This document shows, in pieces, positions 54,039 through 61,298 of a stretch of DNA of 64,000 nt. This DNA comes from Prochlorococcus sp. AG-418-C09 (GTDB lineage Bacteria; Cyanobacteriota; Cyanobacteriia; PCC-6307; Cyanobiaceae). The notes under the pieces were generated by a model. The model ran no database searches. It was not told the DNA's origin and saw only the letters and a list, made by a program, of their open reading frames with translations. Numbering within the stretch: the stretch's first letter is position 1; each line of letters begins with the position of its first letter. The position numbers and the translations under genes are program-made. The stretch lies in NCBI GenBank assembly GCA_003214355.1, contig QCLS01000002.1:1-64000 (forward strand), given 5' to 3'.

Positions 54039-54254
54039 ATGAGCTTCAAAGAAATAAAGAAATTCCTAATTCACATGCAAGAAGATAAATCTCTAAAAGA
54101 AAATGTTGTTGCATCTTCAACTGCTGATGATATTGCTTTAATCGCTCAAAATCTTGGGTATAAATTTTCAGGTGATGATCTACTAAGATTTAATGGTCAG
54201 AAAGTGGATAAAGTGACAGTCAGAAAAGTAAATCATCCTGGAGAGTACCATTAA
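54039..54254 (+). CDS. Nif11-domain protein without a core peptide
   Basis: 71-aa protein matching the Nif11/TIGR03798 leader family: an N-terminal amphipathic helix (FLIHMQEDKSLKENV), then ADDIALIAQNLGYKFSGDDL, the conserved IAxxxGYxF pattern. Nif11-type leaders in peptide natural products end in a GG cleavage site before a Cys-rich core. Here the C-terminus has no GG and no Cys (VDKVTVRKVNHPGEYH), so it is a stand-alone Nif11 protein or an orphan leader. No lanthipeptide or radical-SAM gene is nearby. Confidence 0.8.
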   Translation: MSFKEIKKFLIHMQEDKSLKENVVASSTADDIALIAQNLGYKFSGDDLLRFNGQKVDKVTVRKVNHPGEYH

Positions 54255-54260
54255 TACTTA

Positions 54261-54761
54261 TTATTGATCTTTGATCCAAATTGCAAGTCCTCCTCCTTTA
54301 CCTCTTGCACACATCCACTTTTTATTTTTATCAATTGCTATTAAAGAGAAAAAAGGGGACTTCAAAGTTTCATTTTTCTGAAACTTTTTTTCTAGTAAAT
54401 TAAGACTTCCCATTTTGAGATAAAAGGAATCAAAATTAAAATTTAATAATGGTCTTTTACCTCTTAAAAAAGCACTCCCAACAAAAACAATTGAAAATAT
54501 TCCAAATTTAATCGAATTTCTAATTATCAAATCAGACCTGTCGTCTGTTAATTCTGATTGATATAGTTCTAAATTTGCTGATAGTACTTGGAGTATAGAA
54601 CTAGAAATATAATTAATATCACTTTGACCATTTCCCCAGACGTATTTAAATTTCCAAATACCACATAAATCAGAGAGATTTATGCCGCTCCCAGCTTTAT
54701 TAGCAATTATTTCATAATTCCTAATATCATCGTAACTAGGTAATTTGATATCTTGGTACAT
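54261..54761 (-). CDS. Conserved cyanobacterial hypothetical protein, 166 aa
   Basis: Soluble beta-rich protein with SDLCGIWKFKYVWG, ANLELYQSELTDDRSDLII and a C-terminal IDKNKKWMCARGKGGGLAIW. The lipocalin/PAP-fibrillin-like order (GxW early, beta strands, a late WxxxR) hints at a small-ligand barrel, but I would not assign it. It is convergent with the Nif11 gene (6-bp gap). Confidence 0.68.
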   Translation of the reverse strand: MYQDIKLPSYDDIRNYEIIANKAGSGINLSDLCGIWKFKYVWGNGQSDINYISSSILQVLSANLELYQSELTDDRSDLIIRNSIKFGIFSIVFVGSAFLRGKRPLLNFNFDSFYLKMGSLNLLEKKFQKNETLKSPFFSLIAIDKNKKWMCARGKGGGLAIWIKDQ

Positions 54762-54856
54762 GTCAAAAGACTAGACGAATTAGAATAACTAACATATATA
54801 TATTTAGTTAATGCAATTAAAATAATAGGAAACTTTTAATTAATTTAAAGAAAGTT

Positions 54857-55477
54857 ATGCTTATCACTAAAAAACTTTGGGAAAATAATTCGGATATTGC
54901 TTTACTCAGCTTAAAAACAAAATTTGTCCAAGGTATAAAGACGGGTAAATTACCTAAGAAAGAATTTCAAGAGTATGTGGCACAAGATAGTTTCTTTTTA
55001 GATAGCTTTGCGAAAGCATATAAATTAGCTATTGATAAATCCTCAAGTGAGAGGTCTAAAGAAATATTATTAAAACTTTTACAAGGTGTTAAAGATGAAT
55101 TAGTTCTTCATGAAACATATTCAGAAAATTGGGGTATAAATTTACAAGAACACAAAATTAAAATCTCGACAAAAAAATATACAGATTTCTTAGAGGATAT
55201 CTCTTTAAACTGTAGTTATATTTATATACTTTGTGCAATGACTCCTTGCATGCGCTTATATGCGTGGCTTGGTAAGAAATTGAAAAGAGACGTGAAAGAT
55301 AATCCTTATAAAGAATGGATAAATACTTATTCTAATTATGATTTTGAGAAACTAGCAAACTCTCTTGAAAATTTGATAGATACTAACGGCAAGCTTAATA
55401 TACAAAAAGCAAATAATATTTATAAAGAGGCAATGACTTTAGAATTTGAATTTTTTCAAAGTTATTCTGATTTTTGA
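54857..55477 (+). CDS. tenA: TenA family protein (thiaminase II / aminopyrimidine aminohydrolase)
   Basis: 206-aa helical-bundle enzyme that salvages thiamin pyrimidine. Active-site Asp44 lies in YVAQDSFFL, and Cys131 in CAMTPCMRLYAWLG corresponds to the catalytic Cys of TenA_C proteins. A late Glu (TLEFEFFQS) fits the catalytic Glu. The next gene, 30 bp on, is thiD, supporting a role in thiamin-pyrimidine supply. No TPP riboswitch is visible upstream. Confidence 0.92.
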   Translation: MLITKKLWENNSDIALLSLKTKFVQGIKTGKLPKKEFQEYVAQDSFFLDSFAKAYKLAIDKSSSERSKEILLKLLQGVKDELVLHETYSENWGINLQEHKIKISTKKYTDFLEDISLNCSYIYILCAMTPCMRLYAWLGKKLKRDVKDNPYKEWINTYSNYDFEKLANSLENLIDTNGKLNIQKANNIYKEAMTLEFEFFQSYSDF

Positions 55478-55507
55478 TTATATTGAATAGAATTACATGT
55501 TGATATT

Positions 55508-56287
55508 ATGTATTCCAAAGTCGTTGTAACCATTGGTGGTAGTGATTCTGGGGGTGGAGCAGGAGTACAAGCAGACTTAAAAACATTTATGGCTCTTAAA
55601 TTACATGGGTGTTCAGTTATAACCTGCGTTACAGCACAGAATAGTCTGGGAGTGGATGGCATTCAAGATATAAAAGCAGACCTAATATCCAGTCAAATTC
55701 AATGCCTATTTAATGATTTTCAAATTAATGCACTCAAAACTGGTATGTTATTAAACAAATGTATTATTGAAACCATTGCTGAAAACATAAGAAAATATAC
55801 TATCCCAAAAATTATCGATCCAGTTATGGTCTCAAGATCAGGATCTAAACTTCTGGAAAATGATGCTATTGATGCCTATGTAGAATTACTTTTCCCTCAG
55901 GCAGAAATTATAACTCCTAATATTTATGAAGCAAACTTACTAACAAATATAGATATCAAGAACAAAGAGGATATAGAACATGCGGGAGAAGTTATTCTTG
56001 ATCTAGGAGTAAAATCAGTATTAATAAAAGGGGGTGGAATTAGAGATCTGAGTGGAAAAGACTTCTTTATTGACAACAAAGGTAACAAGAAATGGTTATG
56101 TCATAAGTTTATTCAAACTCAGAATACTCATGGGAGTGGATGTACATTAAGTGCTGCTATTTGTGGGTATCGAGCATTGGAGTTTAAAACAATGGATTCA
56201 ATAAAACAATCAAAAGTATTTGTTGAGAAATCACTAGATAATTCTTATCAAATTGGCTCTGGGCCAGGCCCCCTTGGTCATTACTGA
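55508..56287 (+). CDS. thiD: Hydroxymethylpyrimidine/phosphomethylpyrimidine kinase
   Basis: 259-aa ribokinase-fold enzyme that phosphorylates HMP and HMP-P in thiamin synthesis. Motifs are TIGGSDSGGGAGVQADLKTF at the N-terminus, DPVMVSRSGSKLL, ITPNIYEANLL and the anion-hole THGSGCTLSAAI with the catalytic Asp/Cys region. It is co-transcribed with tenA. Confidence 0.96.
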   Translation: MYSKVVVTIGGSDSGGGAGVQADLKTFMALKLHGCSVITCVTAQNSLGVDGIQDIKADLISSQIQCLFNDFQINALKTGMLLNKCIIETIAENIRKYTIPKIIDPVMVSRSGSKLLENDAIDAYVELLFPQAEIITPNIYEANLLTNIDIKNKEDIEHAGEVILDLGVKSVLIKGGGIRDLSGKDFFIDNKGNKKWLCHKFIQTQNTHGSGCTLSAAICGYRALEFKTMDSIKQSKVFVEKSLDNSYQIGSGPGPLGHY

Positions 56288-56420
56288 AAGGTTACTTAAG
56301 AAATGGTTTTAACATATTGAGTTTTTCTTTATTTCATAATATTTCAGATTATTTCTAATCAATACACACAATTGTGACAATTAGTTGCTAAGATCTTTAC
56401 ATAACGTAATTTTTTGAGAA

Positions 56421-56531
56421 ATGGATTTCATTACTAAAAAGCAGGGATATGTTCCTTTAAAGGCAATTCCTTACATCTTTTTTCTAGCAATTGTTTTGAG
56501 TATTACAACTTCTACTTCAACTTTTGTGTAA
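56421..56531 (+). CDS. Small single-helix membrane protein, 36 aa
   Basis: ATG-started ORF (MDFITKKQGYVPLKAIPYIF, then a helix FLAIVLSITTSTSTFV). It occupies the 489-bp gap between thiD and the next gene; apart from it, 56288-56420 and 56532-56776 show nothing I can name. The single helix is short with a basic start; coding is plausible only. Confidence 0.45.
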   Translation: MDFITKKQGYVPLKAIPYIFFLAIVLSITTSTSTFV

Positions 56532-56776
56532 ACCTTAGTATATCTATAGTTGAATTTCGGATTTAAATTAAAAACATTGAAGTTTTTCTGTTTTTCCCTT
56601 AATTTTGACGCTTAAATAAATGATCAACTTTAATAACTAGATTTAGTTATATTTGTCCTACCAAAAATCCAGAAAGCAAAATATACTACTTCAATTAAGA
56701 AATACAAATATTTTAAGATTTATTTTTTACAAGTGATAATCTTAGTTTAAATATTATTTTTTCTAATAGATCTTAT

Positions 56777-56980
56777 ATGTTTTTCTTATCTATTCCCCAG
56801 GCATGGCACCTGGCAGGTACATGGTCAGAACAATTACCTGATAACTCAAATCTTATAGGCATGAGCTTGGAAACATTGATGATGACTCTGCATTCAATAT
56901 TCATACCAATTTTATTTTTTATTTGCTTTTACTTATTTAATAAAATGCCTAAAAAAGCTTTAAATAAATCAAAGGGCTAA
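56777..56980 (+). CDS. Hypothetical membrane protein, 67 aa
   Basis: ATG-started. One C-terminal helix (IFIPILFFICFYLF) follows a polar, Trp-containing N-terminal domain (PQAWHLAGTWSEQLPDNSNL), and the tail is basic (KKALNKSKG). The AWHLAGTW segment looks conserved. No family was recognised. It is convergent with the 97-aa gene. Confidence 0.6.
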   Translation: MFFLSIPQAWHLAGTWSEQLPDNSNLIGMSLETLMMTLHSIFIPILFFICFYLFNKMPKKALNKSKG

Positions 56981-56999
56981 TTATATTACTTTTTTGCTT

Positions 57000-57293
57000 T
57001 TACCTAGCAGAACTTCTCCTTACTACTTTCCTTCCACCTGAAGAATCTATACTTTGAGAATCTTGGGTTGAGCTAGATTTCCCGGTTTTATCACTGATAT
57101 CACTTTTATCCAGCTCAGAACAAATGCCTACGACCATGGCAGCTTCAACATGGTCAGGCAAATCACCAATAGTGATTAAAGCTTTAAGAACCAGTTGAAG
57201 CCTAGTTTGTCTATCTATTTCAGGTCTTAGTTTTTTGACTGTACTCCAAAGCTCCGTAGTTACTTCCTTCAAAAGATCACGATCTACTGTCAA
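57000..57293 (-). CDS. Conserved cyanobacterial hypothetical protein, 97 aa
   Basis: Soluble helical protein (MTVDRDLLKEVTTELWSTVK, then PEIDRQTRLQLVLKALITIG) with a Ser-rich disordered tail ending in GGRKVVRRSSAR. It resembles small conserved proteins of marine picocyanobacteria but I cannot name the family. It stands alone. Confidence 0.7.
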   Translation of the reverse strand: MTVDRDLLKEVTTELWSTVKKLRPEIDRQTRLQLVLKALITIGDLPDHVEAAMVVGICSELDKSDISDKTGKSSSTQDSQSIDSSGGRKVVRRSSAR

Positions 57294-57384
57294 GTTAACA
57301 CCTCATTTATTATCTTTAATCTATCAAAAAATTGGTATTAATAATAGATCTTAAACAGAAAATCAATACAAGAGTAAAATTATA

Positions 57385-57585
57385 CTAAGCAAAAGCAAGC
57401 TGTATTAACTTAGGTTTATCCAACTCTAGAGGACATTCTTTAGATTGAAATTTCAAGGATTTACCAAAGTGTTTTTTATTGATAATTACTTTGCTTAGAG
57501 GGCTGGCTAAATTTTTAGCCGTAATAATAGAATTCCATTCTTTTGCTTTAAAAGTAGCGTAAGGGGAAGAGGCTATAGTTCTCAT
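57385..57585 (-). CDS. 66-aa protein under tandem LexA-like boxes (candidate SOS effector)
   Basis: ATG-started basic protein without membrane segments (MRTIASSPYATFKAKEWNSI at the start, SKVIINKKHFGKSLKF in the middle, ending PKLIQLAFA). No family was recognised. Its promoter carries two 16-bp LexA-like palindromes 20 bp apart, so it is likely tightly repressed and induced by DNA damage. Strong double repression is typical of toxic or growth-stopping SOS products such as division inhibitors, but there is no sequence similarity to SulA or YneA that I can see. Confidence 0.65.
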   Translation of the reverse strand: MRTIASSPYATFKAKEWNSIITAKNLASPLSKVIINKKHFGKSLKFQSKECPLELDKPKLIQLAFA

Positions 57586-57594
57586 CTTGTTTCT

Positions 57595-57610
57595 TAATAC
57601 ATCTGTACTA
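57595..57610 (-). promoter_or_regulatory. LexA-like SOS box (proximal)
   Basis: On the minus strand TAGTACAGATGTATTA, 13 of 14 to AGTACWNWTGTACT as I recall it. It covers the predicted transcript start, 9 bases before the ATG of the 66-aa gene. Confidence 0.62.
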
Positions 57611-57638
57611 ACTATAGTACAGATTTACTACTTTGCAA
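57611..57638 (-). promoter_or_regulatory. Predicted promoter of the 66-aa gene
   Basis: On the minus strand, TTGCAA (57638-57633) and TATAGT (57616-57611) are 16 bases apart. One LexA-like box lies between the two hexamers and a second lies directly downstream of the -10. Confidence 0.45.
57615..57630 (-). promoter_or_regulatory. LexA-like SOS box (distal)
   Basis: Plus-strand TAGTACAGATTTACTA, 13 of 14 to AGTACWNWTGTACT. Its centre lies 20 bp (two helical turns) from the proximal box, so two repressor dimers would bind the same DNA face. The 232 bp beyond it (57631-57862) show no ORF. Confidence 0.62.
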
Positions 57639-57862
57639 CTTTTATTTATCTCTTTAATTAAATTTTTTAAACAATTCCCAAAAAAGTCATTAGATAATTC
57701 ATTAATTCTTTATCAATAAAAAAGGAACTATAAGTTTTTTAAATCCCTTTTAGTATCAAAAAAGACCAATTCTTTATTTGTATATTGAAAGCAAAATTTT
57801 ATACCCCGAAACCCCCTTTAAAACCATTTTTTTCTTGAAATAAATATTGACAAGACATTTAT

Positions 57863-58213
57863 TTGAAAAGCTTCTATAAAACATTAAATCACCTCTATAG
57901 TTTTATGTTCTTAAGTAATGCAACAAGGCTCAAAATTCATTCAATAGTTAAAAGGATTTCATTAGACGAAGAAATCTCTTTAGAGGAAAGAATATTGGTT
58001 GAAAAACATGCCTATCATAGTTCCACTATATGGACTTGGTTAAAAAAAGCTAACAGTATGAGAAGATATGGCACACAAAACCAACAAAGCATTAATGGAT
58101 TGATGCAATCGCTGGGCTTAAATGGTTTAGACCAAGAGAATCATTTTGATCCAAAATGTGATGATATCGCTGATTGGTTTAGCGGGTCACCTGATTGGGT
58201 TAGAAGAAGTTAG
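57863..58213 (+). CDS. Conserved hypothetical protein, about 102-116 aa
   Basis: The open frame starts at TTG (57863), but the ATG 14 codons later (MFLSNATRLKIHSIVKRISL) is an equally good start. The protein is soluble, helical and basic at the start, with SLEERILVEKHAYHSSTIWT and an acidic end (DIADWFSGSPDWVRRS). It looks conserved. The SxxNGLMQSLGL segment could be a helix-turn-helix, which is inference. No family was recognised. Confidence 0.65.
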   Translation: MKSFYKTLNHLYSFMFLSNATRLKIHSIVKRISLDEEISLEERILVEKHAYHSSTIWTWLKKANSMRRYGTQNQQSINGLMQSLGLNGLDQENHFDPKCDDIADWFSGSPDWVRRS

Positions 58214-58229
58214 AGATTGTTTAATTTGA

Positions 58230-58343
58230 TTAGTATTGCCAAGCAATAGCATACATTTTGAGGCCAATGATTAGCATTGATGTCCAAAAAAACCATGGAA
58301 TAATCTTTATAGGAATTAAATACTTATTTGAAGCACTATTCAT
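58230..58343 (-). CDS. Small single-helix membrane protein, 37 aa
   Basis: ATG-started (58343; MNSASNKYLIPIKIIPWFFW at the start), a Pro-kinked hydrophobic helix and the end MYAIAWQY. The aromatic-rich, conserved-looking composition supports coding. It lies between two conserved hypotheticals; no family was recognised. Confidence 0.55.
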   Translation of the reverse strand: MNSASNKYLIPIKIIPWFFWTSMLIIGLKMYAIAWQY

Positions 58344-58442
58344 AAATATAAGTCTATTTATAATAGACAAAGATATATGATTATTTCCAAATTGAGAATA
58401 GGTTAATATGCTCTTAAACTATTCGATATTAGATTCTAATCC

Positions 58443-58565
58443 TTAATCAGGTGTATTAATTTGAGTATTTTTTTCTTTTCTTTCCGAACTATCCCAATAT
58501 TCAATTAAAGATTCAAGCTCATTAATCCTCTTTTTAGCATTTGCAATTTTTTCATTTAAAGTCAT
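58443..58565 (-). CDS. Small coiled-coil protein, 40 aa
   Basis: ATG-started (58565). Residues 1-30 (MTLNEKIANAKKRINELESL) have a heptad-like pattern typical of a short coiled coil, followed by a polar tail. It is unlikely to be random because of its amphipathic regularity. The function is unknown. Confidence 0.55.
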   Translation of the reverse strand: MTLNEKIANAKKRINELESLIEYWDSSERKEKNTQINTPD

Positions 58566-58676
58566 TTAGAATTTCAACTCTATATGAAATATGCACTATT
58601 TATCAAAAAATTCAAGCCCCGTTATTATCATTGAATTGATATTGATTATTCTTAGTTGATGAATTAGATGTTGAGA

Positions 58677-59099
58677 CTAAAAATCTACTATTAAAAGAGT
58701 AGCCTCAACTAGTGAAGTTAGTAAGCCAATAAAAACTACATATAAAACATATCCTTTTTTTCTTGGCAATTTAAACAATGAGTAAGCGAGAATACTGGAT
58801 GCGAATAGTCCCATAAATATTATGATTTCTTCATTAAGTTGATTCAAATGTAATTGAACTCCTGAATCCCTTAGAAAAGAAAAGTATTTGGAAATTAATA
58901 TTGTCCCTTCAATGTGATTAAGAAAGAAAAACAAGCTAAAAAGAGAAGAAATTAATATTGATAAAATAATTAAATAACTTACTGGTTTAGTTAATCTATT
59001 CATTGTTTTATTAAAGCTTGTCAACAAAATGAATATTAAAAACGTCATTCCAAATGGTATTAATGGAATTAAAATAGATAGACTAATTGGATTGTCCAT
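58677..59099 (-). CDS. Four-helix membrane protein, 140 aa (NdhF/NuoL-start-like)
   Basis: About four hydrophobic helices (residues 7-27, 40-62, 92-108 and 118-138). The first third (SLSILIPLIPFGMTFLIFIL, then NRLTKPVSYLIILSI) loosely resembles the N-terminus of NDH-1 NdhF subunits, yet the protein ends long before the antiporter core. It may be an NdhF-derived small protein or chance similarity. It is not a degraded gene: the frame is intact and has its own ATG. Confidence 0.6.
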   Translation of the reverse strand: MDNPISLSILIPLIPFGMTFLIFILLTSFNKTMNRLTKPVSYLIILSILISSLFSLFFFLNHIEGTILISKYFSFLRDSGVQLHLNQLNEEIIIFMGLFASSILAYSLFKLPRKKGYVLYVVFIGLLTSLVEATLLIVDF

Positions 59100-59247
59100 A
59101 TAAACTCTTAATTAATATAAGAAATACTAAATTTATATTAGAAAATTAATTCCAAGAAATCATATAAATTAAGCATACTTTTAAAGAATATATACCTATT
59201 GTTTTTTGTGTAAATTAATACCAAAATTATAATAATTGATTAATCTC

Positions 59248-59349
59248 ATGTTAGCTATTTCCGAAATTGTCCTAGCAAGTGCTATGTTCCTAGCCTTAAT
59301 ATATATTGAGGTCATATTTCTTTATTCAAAGACGAATATAGCGAAGTAA
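59248..59349 (+). CDS. Small single-helix membrane protein, 33 aa
   Basis: ATG-started ORF. Residues 2-27 form one helix (LAISEIVLASAMFLALIYIE), followed by a short basic end SKTNIAK. The size and N-out topology recall the small subunits of photosystems or cytochrome b6f, but it matches none that I know. Confidence 0.5.
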   Translation: MLAISEIVLASAMFLALIYIEVIFLYSKTNIAK

Positions 59350-59459
59350 TTGATTGCTTCATTTCGTAGCAAAAATAAATTAAAAAAGATTTAATATTTT
59401 ACATGATCCAAAAATAGATTAAATGTGAGAGAATAAACACAAATTTATATGTTGATTTA

Positions 59460-59600
59460 ATGAACGAATCATCAAACGATAACTTTAATGAACCTGTTTC
59501 GCAGCAGCAGCAGCAGCAGCAGCAGTCTTACTCGGAAGCTAAAATTAATGCCTCTGAGATAGAGAGACTTTATTTGAAAATAAAAGAAGATTGGCTATAA
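59460..59600 (+). CDS. 46-aa protein with eight-Gln run
   Basis: ATG-started ORF. A polar N-terminus (MNESSNDNFNEPVS) is followed by eight glutamines coded by a pure CAG run and a helical C-terminus (YSEAKINASEIERLYLKIKE). The rest of the protein has no low complexity. The C-terminal helix suggests a real small protein. The function is unknown. Confidence 0.55.
   Translation: MNESSNDNFNEPVSQQQQQQQQSYSEAKINASEIERLYLKIKEDWL
59502..59525 (+). repeat. (CAG)8 trinucleotide microsatellite
   Basis: Eight uninterrupted CAG units, in frame in the 46-aa gene. This is unusual in a compact, AT-rich picocyanobacterial genome and is a likely site of length change by strand slippage. A gain or loss of whole units keeps the frame. 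Confidence 0.95.
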
Positions 59601-60009
59601 ATTAGTTTTTAATTTCTAAATTATTTAATTAATAAAGTTTTATCAATAAGTGAACAGATGAGATTCTTTTTTGGAATCAATTGCTACATTATTTTCTTTA
59701 AATCCACCTATGTTTAATCTAGATTATTTATCAGTTTGTTTAAAAAACTAAAACAAATAGAGAAAATTAACGGGCGAATCGCAATGAGTGGATTAATTTA
59801 TTTATTTCTTACAAAAATAATTACTGGTCATATTAACATTTTCAATGGGTTCCAATCCTCAACACTTTAGTTCATTTAAAAGAGCATAAATCAACTTATT
59901 ACTGGATAATTTAAGCCTGTAAAAGCTATTATCATATTTCAGTCTTAAGCTATATCCTAAAAAAGATTAAAAGAAGCTACTAACCTCGCAGAGCTGCTAA
60001 AGTCAATGC
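59601..60009. other. Gene-poor 409-bp stretch
   Basis: No convincing gene. The longest ATG frame is 28 codons (59784-59870) and AT-rich with no supporting signal. A promoter-like end (TATTAT at 60010-60015) belongs to the DUF3104 gene. No repeat or structured RNA was recognised. Confidence 0.5.
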
Positions 60010-60030
60010 TATTATAGTACAAATATACTA
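60010..60030 (+). promoter_or_regulatory. LexA-like SOS box and -10 element of the DUF3104 gene
   Basis: TATTAT (60010-60015) is a plausible -10, and the palindrome TAGTACAAATATACTA (60015-60030) begins at its last base. The palindrome matches 13 of 14 positions of AGTACWNWTGTACT. The predicted start (about 60022) falls inside it and the ATG follows 6 bases later, so the leader is very short. No good -35 is seen. Confidence 0.6.
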
Positions 60031-60036
60031 TAAATC

Positions 60037-60273
60037 ATGATTCATGAAGATTGCCCTCAATTCCTCTCTGTTCAATGTGGAGATTATGTAAAAATAAAAG
60101 GCCCGCCAAGTGCAGTGTCTGATTTATGGACCGGGCAAGTAATAAATTGCATTAGTGGAGCAAGGGATCCTAATGCATGGACATTATTTCAAGTTATAAA
60201 TATTAATAATGGTGAGATTTCAATTATTAATGCAGATACTGTTGAAGAAATATTGAAAAATCATAAAGCATAA
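60037..60273 (+). CDS. DUF3104 family protein, candidate SOS gene
   Basis: 78-aa small beta-rich protein matching DUF3104 of marine picocyanobacteria. It has FLSVQCGDYVKIKG at the start, SDLWTGQVINCISGARDPNA in the middle (the GGARxP-like motif) and FQVININNGEISIINADTV at the end. The fold is probably SH3-like; the function is unknown. A LexA-like palindrome lies over the predicted transcript start. The only possible initiator is ATG 60037. Confidence 0.8.
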   Translation: MIHEDCPQFLSVQCGDYVKIKGPPSAVSDLWTGQVINCISGARDPNAWTLFQVININNGEISIINADTVEEILKNHKA

Positions 60274-60314
60274 TATTGAAATAAGTCTCTGACTTAGCTA
60301 ATAGATTTGAAGTG

Positions 60315-61205
60315 TCAACCGAGTTCTAAACATGCAAGTCCATAAACTTGGTTCATAGGAAAAGGAGGTTGCATACCCTTATACATTCTATATGTTCTAG
60401 AAACCTCGACAAATCCTAAATTCGAGAGCAAGTAATTGGCATATGGATTAAGACTAGAACAATCCAATAAAATGTCACAATCTAGATCCCTAACCAATCT
60501 CCGGATAAGCAATTCAGCTAATGGAGGAGTATCTGCTAAAAGTGGACCAATTCGCCAACCTTTTTTATTATCCTCTAAAATGCAAGGCCTAATCCTCCCA
60601 AAACCATGACACATCCCATTCTTATCAACCAGGGCATTTACTATTCCAAATGAATTACTCAACCAATCATTCAAAAAATGTGGCCTAGGGCTTGGTTCCC
60701 TCTGTGAATCATAGTTTAGAACTGCTTCAGATGAAATCTGATCTCCAGGCACTACATTGAATTCATGTTGAATATCTTTATAAAAGTTTTCCTTGAGGAG
60801 AGTTTTATAACCAGTTAATTTCCATCGATTGGTTTGTGAAGATTTTTTGAACCCCCAAGATTGGTAATCTTGCAATCTATTTGGAGCAGCCTCGAGACCA
60901 ATACAATCAACTCCTTTGAGATAATTCAGAGCATGCTTCCATAAACTAATGCCATATCCTTTGTTTCTAAATTCTTTTTTTACAATAAATAAACCAATAA
61001 ACGCATAAGAAGAATTATATCTTACGCAAGCAATACTCCCAATAGGTTCTCCTTTTAAACATCCTACCCATATCCCCTGATTATCAGTATTCTTGAAGAT
61101 TGATATATCATCATAACCAGGAGCGAACCCCTCTAATTTGGCCCAATCAGTTACTTTCCTAAATTCATTATTATCAATAATCCTAATAGTAAAGTTTTCA
61201 TCCAT
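60315..61205 (-). CDS. Tandem GNAT-type N-acetyltransferase
   Basis: 296-aa protein with two GNAT-like halves. The N-terminal one has the acetyl-CoA motif VKKEFRNKGYGISLWKHAL (the RxxGxG loop). The C-terminal half (YDSQREPSPRPHFLNDWLSN and later GWRIGPLLADTPPLAELLIR) matches the YitH/acetyltransferase-18 type. The substrate is unknown. It stands alone on the minus strand. Confidence 0.85.
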   Translation of the reverse strand: MDENFTIRIIDNNEFRKVTDWAKLEGFAPGYDDISIFKNTDNQGIWVGCLKGEPIGSIACVRYNSSYAFIGLFIVKKEFRNKGYGISLWKHALNYLKGVDCIGLEAAPNRLQDYQSWGFKKSSQTNRWKLTGYKTLLKENFYKDIQHEFNVVPGDQISSEAVLNYDSQREPSPRPHFLNDWLSNSFGIVNALVDKNGMCHGFGRIRPCILEDNKKGWRIGPLLADTPPLAELLIRRLVRDLDCDILLDCSSLNPYANYLLSNLGFVEVSRTYRMYKGMQPPFPMNQVYGLACLELG

Positions 61206-61298
61206 ATTTAATTATTTTAATCTAAATGAATAAAACTAAATGATTTTTTGTTTGAATCAAGTTGCGAAATTAATTAACTATTCAATAATTAAAGGAAA

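Noticed and set aside
59784-59870. 28-codon ATG frame in the gene-poor stretch before DUF3104
   Set aside because: Too short, no ribosome binding site, no topology or regularity that would support coding.
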